Shown here in pieces: positions 17,397-26,283 of a stretch of DNA of 64,000 bases; position 1 is the first letter of the stretch, and the number at the start of each line of letters is the position of its first letter. The notes under the pieces are model-generated. The model was given only the letters and a program-made list of their open reading frames with translations. It did no database searches and was not told the DNA's origin. This DNA comes from CAVPWP01 sp050789285 (lineage in GTDB: Bacteria; Pseudomonadota; Alphaproteobacteria; Rhodobacterales; Rhodobacteraceae). The position numbers and the translations under genes were made by a program. The DNA is taken from positions 620,001 to 684,000 of the forward strand of contig NZ_JBOUVX010000002.1 of the NCBI RefSeq assembly GCF_050789285.1. Reading direction: 5' to 3'.

Positions 17397-17429
17397 GCCA
17401 CTTGGCGCAAGCCCTCGCCCACATTATAT

Positions 17430-17450
17430 TCCTAAAAAGATATATTAGGA
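17430..17450 (+). promoter_or_regulatory. Inverted repeat covering the trxC ribosome-binding site
   Basis: TCCTAA (17430-17435) is complementary to TTAGGA (17445-17450) across a nine-base A/T-rich spacer. The right arm contains the AGGA of the trxC Shine-Dalgarno (AGGAGG 17447-17452), so the hairpin could mask it. It could equally be a protein-binding dyad; the surrounding 17420-17450 is strikingly AT-rich. Confidence 0.4.
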
Positions 17451-17459
17451 GGGGTGGCG

Positions 17460-17891
17460 ATGGCCGCGCTCAAGCTGACCTGTCTCGACTGTGGGCAGGT
17501 GAACCGGGTCCCCGGTGAGAAGATCGCCGACAGCCCGAAATGCGGGACCTGCGGCGCGACGCTGATCGATGGAAAGCCGCACGAGGTGGATCTTGCGACG
17601 CTCGAGAAGGCGGCGCGGACCGACGATCTGCCGCTGGTTGTCGATTTCTGGGCGCCGTGGTGCGGGCCCTGCCGGATGATGGCGCCACACTTTGCGCAGG
17701 CCGCGGGTCAACTTCGCGGGCGGGCGCGTCTGGTGAAGCTGAACACCGAAGCGAATCCGCAGGCTGGCGGAAAGTACGGGATCAGGGGGATTCCGATGCT
17801 CGCGGCCTTCAAGGGCGGGCGAGAGACAGCGCGTCAGGCAGGGGCCATGCCGGCGCCACAGATCGTGGATTGGGTGAACCGGGCGGTCTAG
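17460..17891 (+). CDS. trxC: Thioredoxin 2 (zinc-binding TrxC)
   Basis: A 143-residue disulfide reductase. An N-terminal zinc ribbon has two CxxC pairs (CLDCG and CGTCG), followed by a thioredoxin fold with the active site WAPWCGPCRMM and the cis-Pro loop GIRGIPMLAAF. TrxC proteins reduce cytoplasmic disulfides in oxidative stress. ATG 17460 is seven bases after AGGAGG; a GTG two codons upstream falls within that site and is rejected. An inverted repeat overlaps the ribosome-binding site. Confidence 0.93.
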   Translation: MAALKLTCLDCGQVNRVPGEKIADSPKCGTCGATLIDGKPHEVDLATLEKAARTDDLPLVVDFWAPWCGPCRMMAPHFAQAAGQLRGRARLVKLNTEANPQAGGKYGIRGIPMLAAFKGGRETARQAGAMPAPQIVDWVNRAV

Positions 17892-17901
17892 GCCGCCCGG
17901 T
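17878..17901. terminator. Bidirectional hairpin between trxC and csp
   Basis: ACCGGGCGG (17878-17886) pairs with CCGCCCGGT (17893-17901). It lies across the trxC stop and just past the end of the convergent cold-shock gene. It has no T-run, common in high-GC alphaproteobacteria, so it is likely but unproven as a shared terminator. Confidence 0.5.
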
Positions 17902-17914
17902 CCCGGTCGATCGC

Positions 17915-18121
17915 TCAGGCGAGGGCGAGGTTGGTCGCCGACTCGCGGCCATCACGGCCGGCTTCGATGTCGAAGGTCACGGCCTGGCCGTCCTTCAGTT
18001 CGCGCAGACCCGCACGCTCGAGCGCGGTGATGTGCACGAAAACGTCACGCTTGCCGCCTTCGGGGGCGATGAAGCCGAAGCCTTTGGTGGTGTTGAACCA
18101 TTTCACGGTGCCTTTGGCCAT
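17915..18121 (-). CDS. Cold-shock domain protein (CspA family)
   Basis: A 68-residue single-domain cold-shock protein. It carries RNP1-like KGFGFIAP and RNP2-like VFVHITAL nucleic-acid-binding motifs and the usual MAKGTVKWFN start. Such proteins bind single-stranded RNA/DNA and melt RNA secondary structure. The start at 18121 has AGGAG upstream; the frame is open further but the added residues are unrelated to the family. About 125 bp of untranslated leader region precedes it, usual for cold-shock genes. Confidence 0.95.
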   Translation of the reverse strand: MAKGTVKWFNTTKGFGFIAPEGGKRDVFVHITALERAGLRELKDGQAVTFDIEAGRDGRESATNLALA

Positions 18122-18298
18122 CCGTAAGTCTCCTTCTGGTGTCGCTGCCCGCGGTGTGCGGCAGCCCGGCCTGTCAGTCTGTGATCGATGGACTGAAGCC
18201 GTGTTAGGGAGACAGTGGTCGATAGAGAGTAACGTAGCGCGTCGGATATGATGGAATCGGGGCCAAAAGTCAAGGTTCCGGGGCAGATGGAGGGACGG

Positions 18299-18556
18299 GT
18301 GACACCGCGCGGGGGACTTTCCCATCTGGTCGTGCCGGGGCGCGAAATCACCGTGCGCGTCACTCCCGGAGCCGCGCGGACGACCGTTGAAGAAGTCCCC
18401 GCCGGTCTTCGGGTGCGGGTGACAGCGCCACCCGAGGCCGGCAAGGCGAACGCCGCGGTGCGCGAGGCGCTGGCCCGCGCGCTGGGCATCGCCAAGGGCC
18501 GGCTGACGCTGGTCCGGGGCGGGACGAGCCGGATCAAGGTCTGGCGGGTCGACTGA
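18299..18556 (+). CDS. DUF167/UPF0235 (YggU-like) protein
   Basis: An 85-residue conserved protein of unknown function. The family core is clear: ITVRVTPGAART, then RVRVTAPPEAGKANAAVREALARALG and GRLTLVRGGTSRIKVWRV. An upstream ATG at 18248 would add 17 residues without a ribosome-binding site; GTG 18299 has GGAGGG a few bases upstream and yields the N-terminal length typical of relatives (family start just before LSHL.VPG), so it is preferred. It is divergent from the cold-shock gene. Confidence 0.85.
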   Translation: MTPRGGLSHLVVPGREITVRVTPGAARTTVEEVPAGLRVRVTAPPEAGKANAAVREALARALGIAKGRLTLVRGGTSRIKVWRVD

Positions 18557-18659
18557 CCGGTCTGGTGCGCATCCGGCCCTGATCCCGCCTTGACCCCCGT
18601 CAATGCAGCGCGCGTGTCCCGGGTGCAGCGTTGCCGCGGATTTGAACGGAGGACCGACG

Positions 18660-18947
18660 ATGACCGATCGGCAAGCCTATATCGACAAGGCGAAGGCGCG
18701 GCTTGACCAGTGGGAGGCCGAAATCGACAAGCTGAAGGCAAAGCTTGAAGAGGCCGGGGCCGACGCGAAGATCGAGTACGCCGAACAGCTCAAGAAGCTG
18801 GGCGCGCAACGCGAGGAGGCGAAGGAAAGGCTTCACAAGCTGCGCGACAGCGGTGACGAGACCTGGGACGACGTCAGGGAAGGCCTCGAGACGGCGTGGG
18901 AACGTGTCGAGAAGGCCTGGAAGGACGCGAAGTCGAAGATCGGGTAG
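18660..18947 (+). CDS. Small coiled-coil protein, function unknown
   Basis: A 95-residue highly charged, helical protein (MTDRQAYIDKAKARLDQW...) with heptad-like patterns nearly end to end and many Lys/Glu pairs; it has no cysteine and no membrane segment. It resembles small stress-associated coiled-coil proteins of proteobacteria, but I cannot name a family firmly. ATG 18660 has GGAGG eight bases upstream. It is followed 106 bp downstream by a small membrane protein, which may be a separate unit. Confidence 0.75.
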   Translation: MTDRQAYIDKAKARLDQWEAEIDKLKAKLEEAGADAKIEYAEQLKKLGAQREEAKERLHKLRDSGDETWDDVREGLETAWERVEKAWKDAKSKIG

Positions 18948-19053
18948 GCCTTCGGCCGATCTGATCCTGGTCAAGGCGCGGAACCCGATTCTCGTATTCC
19001 ACTTCAGGAATGTTTCATGCCCCGACACCCGGGGCCAGGGAAGGAGACCCGAA

Positions 19054-19257
19054 ATGACCCTTGATCGTGCCGTTCTTGCCTTCGCCGGCGTCATGGTGCT
19101 GCTGAGCGTCGTGCTGACCGTCTATGTCTCGCCGGTGTGGATGTGGTTCACTGTCTTCATCGGGCTGAACCTGCTCCAGTCCGCCTTCACCGGCTTCTGT
19201 CCGGCGGCGACGGTGTTCCGGTGGCTGGGGGTGAAGGCGGGGACGGCGTTCGGGTGA
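19054..19257 (+). CDS. DUF2892 (YgaP-like) small membrane protein
   Basis: A 67-residue protein with two membrane helices (about 6-24 and 29-42) joined by a short loop, then GFCPAATVFRWLGVKAG. This layout and the GxCP-like motif are those of the DUF2892 domain, which in E. coli YgaP follows a rhodanese domain. Here it stands alone. AAGGAG at 19041-19046 supports ATG 19054. Function unknown; a role in sulfur or stress metabolism is only suggested by family members. Confidence 0.8.
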   Translation: MTLDRAVLAFAGVMVLLSVVLTVYVSPVWMWFTVFIGLNLLQSAFTGFCPAATVFRWLGVKAGTAFG

Positions 19258-19471
19258 GGGAAGTTGCATCCGGCGACCAAAACACAGGGCAGGGTGGGGT
19301 CCACCCACCATCTCCGGTAATGTCTACGGAGGCAAACAATACCCTAACGGGCAAGTCCAGCGTTTCCCGCATCCCAAAAAGTCGACCTACCCAGACTACC
19401 ACGCTGACGGTATCCAAACGAAGCATCCCTCACTCCAAGCGGCCTATGCCTTGGCAGCCTGGAGTTCCCCC
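19258..19471. other. Low-GC stretch with coding-like but unassigned sequence
   Basis: Between the DUF2892 gene and ettA, about 214 bp drop to roughly 52 % GC against about 65 % around. One forward frame (codons from 19256) reads a protein-like run including NVYGGKQYPNGQVQRF and YPDYHADGIQTKHP with no start codon, and continues into the ettA gene antisense. It may be a decayed or acquired gene fragment. No RNA gene was recognised. Confidence 0.35.
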
Positions 19472-21127
<1,656 letters not shown>

Positions 21128-21262
21128 CGGTCGCGTGCCCCTGATGTCGGAAATCCGCCTTCACATAGCCAAGGGGCGGGGCAAGGGCAATGCGGGCGTT
21201 CCTCCGGGCTTGTGCCGGCGCCCGCGAATGATCACCTGTGGCCGGCACGCGCGGGGAAACCG

Positions 21263-21511
21263 ATGACCGAGACCTGGAAAGAGAAGGGCGAACGCACCTA
21301 CCGCACCTGGATGCGGTGGATACGGACGAACGTCAGGCCCGGGTTGCGCAGCCTGCTGGGCGTGCTTCTGATCGTCGGCGGCATCTTCGGGTTTCTGCCC
21401 GTTCTGGGCTTCTGGATGGTGCCGCTGGGGGTCGCGGTCATCCTGCTGGATGTGCGGGTGTTCCGGCGTTGGCGCCGGCGCAAGCTGAACGGGCGGGGGA
21501 CTGCGGACTGA
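21263..21511 (+). CDS. Small membrane protein, function unknown
   Basis: An 82-residue protein: a charged N-terminus (MTETWKEKGERTYRTWMRWIR), a hydrophobic hairpin of two helices (~30-48 and 51-65, LGVLLIVGGIFGFLPVLGFWMVPLGVAVILLD) and a basic tail RRWRRRK. The layout resembles the PGPGW-type putative transmembrane family, although the PGPGW motif itself is not intact. It is divergent from ettA and convergent with the YejA-like gene, seven bases before its end. Confidence 0.7.
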   Translation: MTETWKEKGERTYRTWMRWIRTNVRPGLRSLLGVLLIVGGIFGFLPVLGFWMVPLGVAVILLDVRVFRRWRRRKLNGRGTAD

Positions 21512-21518
21512 CGCTGCC

Positions 21519-23369
21519 CTAGCGCAGCGCGCCGGCCGCCTGAAGCGCGTCGTATTTCGCCTTGTCCCACCACCAGTAGTCCGTTCCCCGGTCATAGGGT
21601 GGTTTCGTTTCGGGGCGGCCGAAGACATCCCAGTAGGCCAGCCAGTGCGTGCCCTTGTACCAGTTCGGCACCCAGATCCTGCGGTCGCGCAGCACGCGAT
21701 CAAGGGCGCGGACGCGGGTTTCGAGCGTCGCGCGGTCGCTGGCCAGGACCACCTCTTCGATGATCTCGTCGATCACCGGATCCGCGAGTCCCGAAAGATT
21801 GAAGGTTCCCGGAGCATTGGCGCTGTCCGACCCGAAAAGCTCGCGCAGTTCGATCGAGGGCGACAGCGGCAGGACGAAGCGCCCCGAGACGATATCATAG
21901 TCGAAGTCTTCCTGCCGCTGTTCGTACTGGGCGAAGTCGACAAGGGTGTGGACCGCGTCGACCCCGATGGCGCGCAGGTTTTCGACATAAGGCAGGATGA
22001 TCCGCTCGAAGGTGGGGCTTGCGTTCAGGAATTCCACCCGCAGGGCCTGCCCCGAGGCGTCGCGGCGCATCCCGTCGTCGCCCACTTCCCAACCGGCCGC
22101 ATCCAGAAGGGCGCCCGCGCGCCGGGCCATGGCGCGGTCAAGGGCATTGGGCGCGCTGACCGGGGGCGTAAAGGCCGGCCCGGAGAACACGGTTTCGGGC
22201 AGGCGGTCGCGCCAGCGTTCGAGGAAGACTAACTCGTCGCCCTCGAGCGGGCCGGACGCCTGCAGGACCGAGTTTTCCCAGAAGCTGTCGGTGCGTTCGT
22301 AGAGGCCGGCGAACAGCGTCTGGTTCGACCATTCGAAGTTGAACATCATCCCAAGCGCCTCGCGCACGCGGGCGTCTTCGAACTGCGGACGACGCAGGTT
22401 GAACCAGAAGCCCTGCGCGCCCGACGGGCGGTCGTCGGGGATGGTCTCGCGGATCACCCAGCCGCTCGCGAGGGCGGGAAAATCATAGCCCGTCGCCCAC
22501 TGGGCCGAGAAATTCTCTTCATGGAACAGGTACGCGCCTGCCTTGAGCGCCTCGAAGGACGCGGTGTTGTCGGCGAAATATTCATAGCGGATGCAGTCGA
22601 AGTTGTTCTTGCCGATGTTCACCGGAAGATTGGCGCCCCAGTAGTCGGGGTTGAGGCAGTAGGTGATGGTGCGGCCGGCGGTGAGGTCGCGCACGATGTA
22701 AGGGCCCGAGCCCAGGGGCGGAACCAGGGTCGAGGACTCGAAGTCGGTCGTCTGGTAGTAATGCGCCGGAAGAATCTCGTACTGGCCCACCGTGGCGATG
22801 AGGTCGCGCGTCGCGGCGCCCTCGGCGAAGTCGAAGCGGACTTCGCGCTCGGACAGCGCGGTGACCAAGGCGACGTCCCTGAGGTCAAGCTGATAGCGTG
22901 GCGCACCCTTTTCCTTGAGCGTCTCGAAAGTGAAGACGACGTCGTCTGCCGTCACGGCCGTGCCATCAGCGAAAGCGGCGCCCTCGCGCAGGGTGAAGAC
23001 CACCCAGGACCGGTCCTCGGGGTATTCCAGCCGTTCGGCGAGAAGGCCATAGACCGCGTCGGGTTCGTCGTAGGCGCGGGCCAGAAGCGTGTCGTAAAGC
23101 CGGGTCAGACCCTGCGCAGGTTCGCCCTGAAGGATGAAGGCGTTGAGGCTGTCGAAGGTCTGGGACGCGCCGGTGCCGCGAAAGCTCATGATTCCGCCCT
23201 TGGGCGCCGCGGGGTTGACGTAGTCGAAGTGCGGGAAGTCCGCGGGATACTTCAACTCGCCGAAGGTCGAGATGCCATGGCTGACAGTGGTCTGCGCCGG
23301 CGCCGGATGGGCGGTGGCAAGGATCAAGGCGGCCGAAAGAGCGAAGGTCAGGCGGGCGGCGGCGATCAT
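21519..23369 (-). CDS. Peptide ABC transporter substrate-binding protein (family 5, YejA-like)
   Basis: A 616-residue periplasmic protein with a signal peptide ending near AHPAPAQ (residue ~25). The mature start HGISTFGELKYPADFPHFDYVNPAAPKGG is characteristic of the YejA branch, which binds oligopeptides or peptide antibiotics such as microcin C. The SBP_bac_5 core runs ~85-520. No yejBEF permease or ATPase genes are adjacent, so it must use a transporter encoded elsewhere. GGAG lies seven bases before ATG 23369. It is divergent from nadD. Confidence 0.9.
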   Translation of the reverse strand: MIAAARLTFALSAALILATAHPAPAQTTVSHGISTFGELKYPADFPHFDYVNPAAPKGGIMSFRGTGASQTFDSLNAFILQGEPAQGLTRLYDTLLARAYDEPDAVYGLLAERLEYPEDRSWVVFTLREGAAFADGTAVTADDVVFTFETLKEKGAPRYQLDLRDVALVTALSEREVRFDFAEGAATRDLIATVGQYEILPAHYYQTTDFESSTLVPPLGSGPYIVRDLTAGRTITYCLNPDYWGANLPVNIGKNNFDCIRYEYFADNTASFEALKAGAYLFHEENFSAQWATGYDFPALASGWVIRETIPDDRPSGAQGFWFNLRRPQFEDARVREALGMMFNFEWSNQTLFAGLYERTDSFWENSVLQASGPLEGDELVFLERWRDRLPETVFSGPAFTPPVSAPNALDRAMARRAGALLDAAGWEVGDDGMRRDASGQALRVEFLNASPTFERIILPYVENLRAIGVDAVHTLVDFAQYEQRQEDFDYDIVSGRFVLPLSPSIELRELFGSDSANAPGTFNLSGLADPVIDEIIEEVVLASDRATLETRVRALDRVLRDRRIWVPNWYKGTHWLAYWDVFGRPETKPPYDRGTDYWWWDKAKYDALQAAGALR

Positions 23370-23501
23370 CGGCGTCTCCGTGCGGGTTCGAGGCAAACCT
23401 AGCACGGGTCCCCGGCGTGGGAAGATGCCTTGCGCGGGCGGCAACGATTGACAGCCCGGCCGCGCCGTCCGACAAGCCCTTGACAGGAAAGGGAGGCGCC
23501 C

Positions 23502-24101
23502 ATGACGGCGGGGTTTCCGCCGGCGCGGCCGGGCATGTGCATCGGACTTCTGGGCGGCTCGTTCGATCCGCCCCATGCCGGGCATGTCCACATCACCCAC
23601 GAGGCGCTGAAGCGCTTCGGCCTTGATGCGGTCTGGTGGCTGGTCAGTCCGGGCAATCCGCTCAAGCCGCGGGGACCGGCGCCGCTGGAGCGGCGGATGG
23701 CGGCCACGCGCGCGATCATGCAGCACCCCGGGGTCGTGGTGACCGACATCGAGGCGCGGCTGGGAACGCGCTATACCGCCGGGACGCTTGCGGCCGTTCT
23801 TCCGCGCTATCCGGGTGTGCGCTTCGTCTGGCTGATGGGCGCGGACAATCTGGCCGGCTTCCACCACTGGGAGAGGTGGGACTGGATCATGGAGCATGTG
23901 CCCGTGGGTGTGATGGCGCGACCGGGTCAGGGACTGCCGGCCTGCCTGTCGCCGGCGGCGATCAGGTACCGCCGCTGGCGGCTGCCCATGCGCGAGGCCG
24001 CGCGCCTGTGCCTTGCGCCTCCACCAGCCTGGTGTTTCGTGAACCTGCCGATGGTCGACATCTCGTCGACCGAGATCCGCGCCCGCGGCGACTGGACCTG
24101 A
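23502..24101 (+). CDS. nadD: Nicotinate-nucleotide adenylyltransferase
   Basis: A 199-residue enzyme that adenylates nicotinate mononucleotide in NAD synthesis. The nucleotidyltransferase phosphate-binding loop is GLLGGSFDPPHAGHVHI and the second motif is MVDISSTEIRAR. GADNL and HHWERW in the middle are NadD-typical. ATG 23502 has GGGAGG. The usual alphaproteobacterial neighbours proA and rsfS are absent; instead dacB follows 93 bp downstream. Confidence 0.94.
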   Translation: MTAGFPPARPGMCIGLLGGSFDPPHAGHVHITHEALKRFGLDAVWWLVSPGNPLKPRGPAPLERRMAATRAIMQHPGVVVTDIEARLGTRYTAGTLAAVLPRYPGVRFVWLMGADNLAGFHHWERWDWIMEHVPVGVMARPGQGLPACLSPAAIRYRRWRLPMREAARLCLAPPPAWCFVNLPMVDISSTEIRARGDWT

Positions 24102-24194
24102 CGGCGCGGCTTCCGGGCGACATCGGGCGGGCACTTCGCAGTTGTGAACAGGTCGCGCTTGCCGGGAGATGCGCGTCGTGGCTTTACTTTCGCA

Positions 24195-25700
24195 ATGACG
24201 CACAGCGTATCGCGACGGGCCGTTCTGGGTGGTCTTCTTGCAGGGGCTGTCGCGGGGCCGGCGCTTGCGTCGGCGCCGCTTGCCTCGCTTCGGCCGTTGC
24301 CGCGCGGCACTCTGCCGCCGCCGCCCGCGCCGCCTGCCGCCGATGCCATCATCGCCGCGGCCCGTCTGGGCGGGCAGGTCAGCTTCGCGATGGCCGATCT
24401 TGACGACGGTCGAATGATCGAGGTCCGCGACCCGTTTCTGGCGCAGCCGCCCGCGAGCGTGGCGAAGACGCTGACGGCGCTTTACGCGCTGGACATCCTT
24501 GGGCCGGACTTCCGCTTTCCGACGCGCGTCATCGCCACCGGTCCGATCCTGAACGGCCGGGTCGAGGGCGACCTTGTTCTGGCAGGCGGCGGCGATCCCA
24601 CGCTGGACACCGATGGTCTGGGCGATCTGGCCGCTGCGATGAAGGCCGCCGGCGTGCGCGAGGTGGCGGGGCACTTCCGCATCTGGGGCGGGGCGCTGCC
24701 CTTTCTGCCGGGGATCGACGCCGACCAGCCTCCGCATGTGGGATACAACCCTGCGATCGGCGGGTTGAACCTCAACTACAACCGCGTGCACTTCGAATGG
24801 AAGCGCGGTGCGAACGGCTATGACGTGTCGATGGAGGCGCGGGCCGAGCGTTTCAGCCCCAGGGTCCAGATCGCGCGCATGTCGATCGGGGCCGAACAGG
24901 GTCCGGTCTATCTTTACCGACAGGAAGACGGGATCGATCGCTGGAGCGTGGCGCGCAAGGCACTGGGCGACGGCGGGTCGCGCTGGTTGCCTGTGCGGCG
25001 CCCCGAGGCCTATGCCGGAGAGGTCTTCCAAAGCCTTTCGCGATCCTACGGGATCGAGCTCAAGCCGGGCGGGCCGCTGACAACCGCGCCTGAGGGCACC
25101 GTCGTGGCCGAGCGGCACAGCGACGACCTGCGCACGCTCATGCGCGACATGCTGAGGTGGTCGACGAACCTGACGGCCGAGGCTTCGGGCCTCATGGCGT
25201 CGCAGGCGATCGGGCCGCAGCCGGGCGATCTTGCCGCCTCGGCGGCGCGGATGAATGCCTGGGCCGGGGCGCGCTTCGGGGCCGAGCGCGCGGCCCTGAT
25301 CGACCATTCCGGACTTGGCTATGGATCGGCCATCTCTGCGGCGGACATGGTACGGGTTCTGTCGGCGGCCGAGCGCGACATGGGTCTGAGCGCGATCCTG
25401 CGGGACTTCCCCGTCTCCGGCGCCGACGGCGACCGCGGCCCGATCGCCGGGCTGGAGGTGTCGGCGAAGACCGGAACCCTGAACTTCGTGAGTGCCCTTG
25501 CCGGCTTTGCCCGCACGGAAGCAGGAGCGGGAGCACGTCGCGGCATGGCCTTCGCGATCTTCACCGCGGACACGGCGCGGCGCGACGCGGTGCCGATCGA
25601 GCAACGCGAACAGGCGGAAGGCGCCCGCGAATGGGCGCGCCGATCGCGGCGACTGCAGCAGGATCTGATCCTGCGCTGGGCGGACCTTCAGGGGGCCTGA
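24195..25700 (+). CDS. dacB: D-alanyl-D-alanine carboxypeptidase/endopeptidase (PBP4 family)
   Basis: A 501-residue periplasmic low-molecular-weight penicillin-binding protein that trims or opens peptidoglycan cross-links. The N-terminus SRRAVLGGLLAGAVAGPALA looks like a twin-arginine signal. Active-site motifs are S88-x-x-K91 (SVAK), SxN in MLRWSTNLTAE, and KTG in AKTGTLN. The large insertion between the first two motifs is typical of PBP4. A GTG at 24144 would add 17 residues ahead of the signal; ATG 24195 is preferred although its ribosome-binding site is weak. The stop codon is inside a 12-bp tandem repeat. Confidence 0.9.
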   Translation: MTHSVSRRAVLGGLLAGAVAGPALASAPLASLRPLPRGTLPPPPAPPAADAIIAAARLGGQVSFAMADLDDGRMIEVRDPFLAQPPASVAKTLTALYALDILGPDFRFPTRVIATGPILNGRVEGDLVLAGGGDPTLDTDGLGDLAAAMKAAGVREVAGHFRIWGGALPFLPGIDADQPPHVGYNPAIGGLNLNYNRVHFEWKRGANGYDVSMEARAERFSPRVQIARMSIGAEQGPVYLYRQEDGIDRWSVARKALGDGGSRWLPVRRPEAYAGEVFQSLSRSYGIELKPGGPLTTAPEGTVVAERHSDDLRTLMRDMLRWSTNLTAEASGLMASQAIGPQPGDLAASAARMNAWAGARFGAERAALIDHSGLGYGSAISAADMVRVLSAAERDMGLSAILRDFPVSGADGDRGPIAGLEVSAKTGTLNFVSALAGFARTEAGAGARRGMAFAIFTADTARRDAVPIEQREQAEGAREWARRSRRLQQDLILRWADLQGA

Positions 25701-25746
25701 GACAGGGCGAGGGACAGGGTCAGAGACTGGGCCAGAGACAGGGCCC
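25699..25746. repeat. Four tandem copies of a 12-bp unit at the dacB stop
   Basis: Units starting at 25699, 25711, 25723 and 25735 read GAGACAGGGCGA, GGGACAGGGTCA, GAGACTGGGCCA and GAGACAGGGCCC. The first two bases belong to the dacB stop codon, and the array ends nine bases before the convergent TerB-like gene. The exact 12-bp period suggests slippage-generated repeats. Confidence 0.75.
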
Positions 25747-25754
25747 GGACGGCG

Positions 25755-26177
25755 TCAGAGCCGCAAGTGCCGCGCCCGGGCGCCGCGTTCGATGGCGGCG
25801 GCATGCAGGCGGTCGATGGAAAGCTCGTATCGCATTTCCTCAAGCAGGCGCAGTTCGGTCTCGCGAATTGTGCCGTCGGCGGCGGCGATGTCGCAGGCCA
25901 TCGCGTAGGCCGTCTCCCACAGCCGATTGGGCAGGTTCTCGCGAACAAGTCCGAACAGGGCGTCAAGACCTTCTTCCTCGGCGAAGAGGTCGGCCACCGT
26001 CTGCGCGATCACGCGGATGCGGTCGACGTCGTAAGACGCGAAGACGGGCAGGTGGTTCACCGTACGCTCGATCGCGACAAGTTCGGAGGTGCGGATCTGC
26101 TCGTCCGACAGGGAGACGGCGATCATGATCGCGACGAGGCAGTCCTCGGGCGTAAGTGAGTGGGGAAGATCGGGCAC
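25755..26177 (-). CDS. TerB-like (tellurite resistance/DUF533-type) helical protein
   Basis: A 140-residue all-helical protein. LTPEDCLVAIMIAVSLSDEQIRTSELVAIERTV and AMACDIAAADGTIRETELRLLEEM match the two halves of the TerB-like fold, each carrying an acidic metal-binding loop (SDEQIRTSE and ADGTIRETE). Family members are linked to stress and membrane processes; tellurite resistance itself is not implied. The frame is open to 26354, but GTG 26177 has an AAGGA site and gives the family length. It is divergent from lysK. Confidence 0.75.
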   Translation of the reverse strand: MPDLPHSLTPEDCLVAIMIAVSLSDEQIRTSELVAIERTVNHLPVFASYDVDRIRVIAQTVADLFAEEEGLDALFGLVRENLPNRLWETAYAMACDIAAADGTIRETELRLLEEMRYELSIDRLHAAAIERGARARHLRL

Positions 26178-26283
26178 GGGGGCATCCTTGGGTGTGACGG
26201 TCCGAGAATATTGACGGGGGGGGCACCGTTCAATAGGAAGCGGGGCCTGCCCGATCCCCCTGTCACGAAAGTGAAGCTGCACG

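Noticed and set aside
23370..25604. N-terminal extension of the YejA-like protein to 1361 residues
   Set aside because: The extension is antisense to nadD and dacB; the real start at 23369 has a ribosome-binding site and signal peptide.
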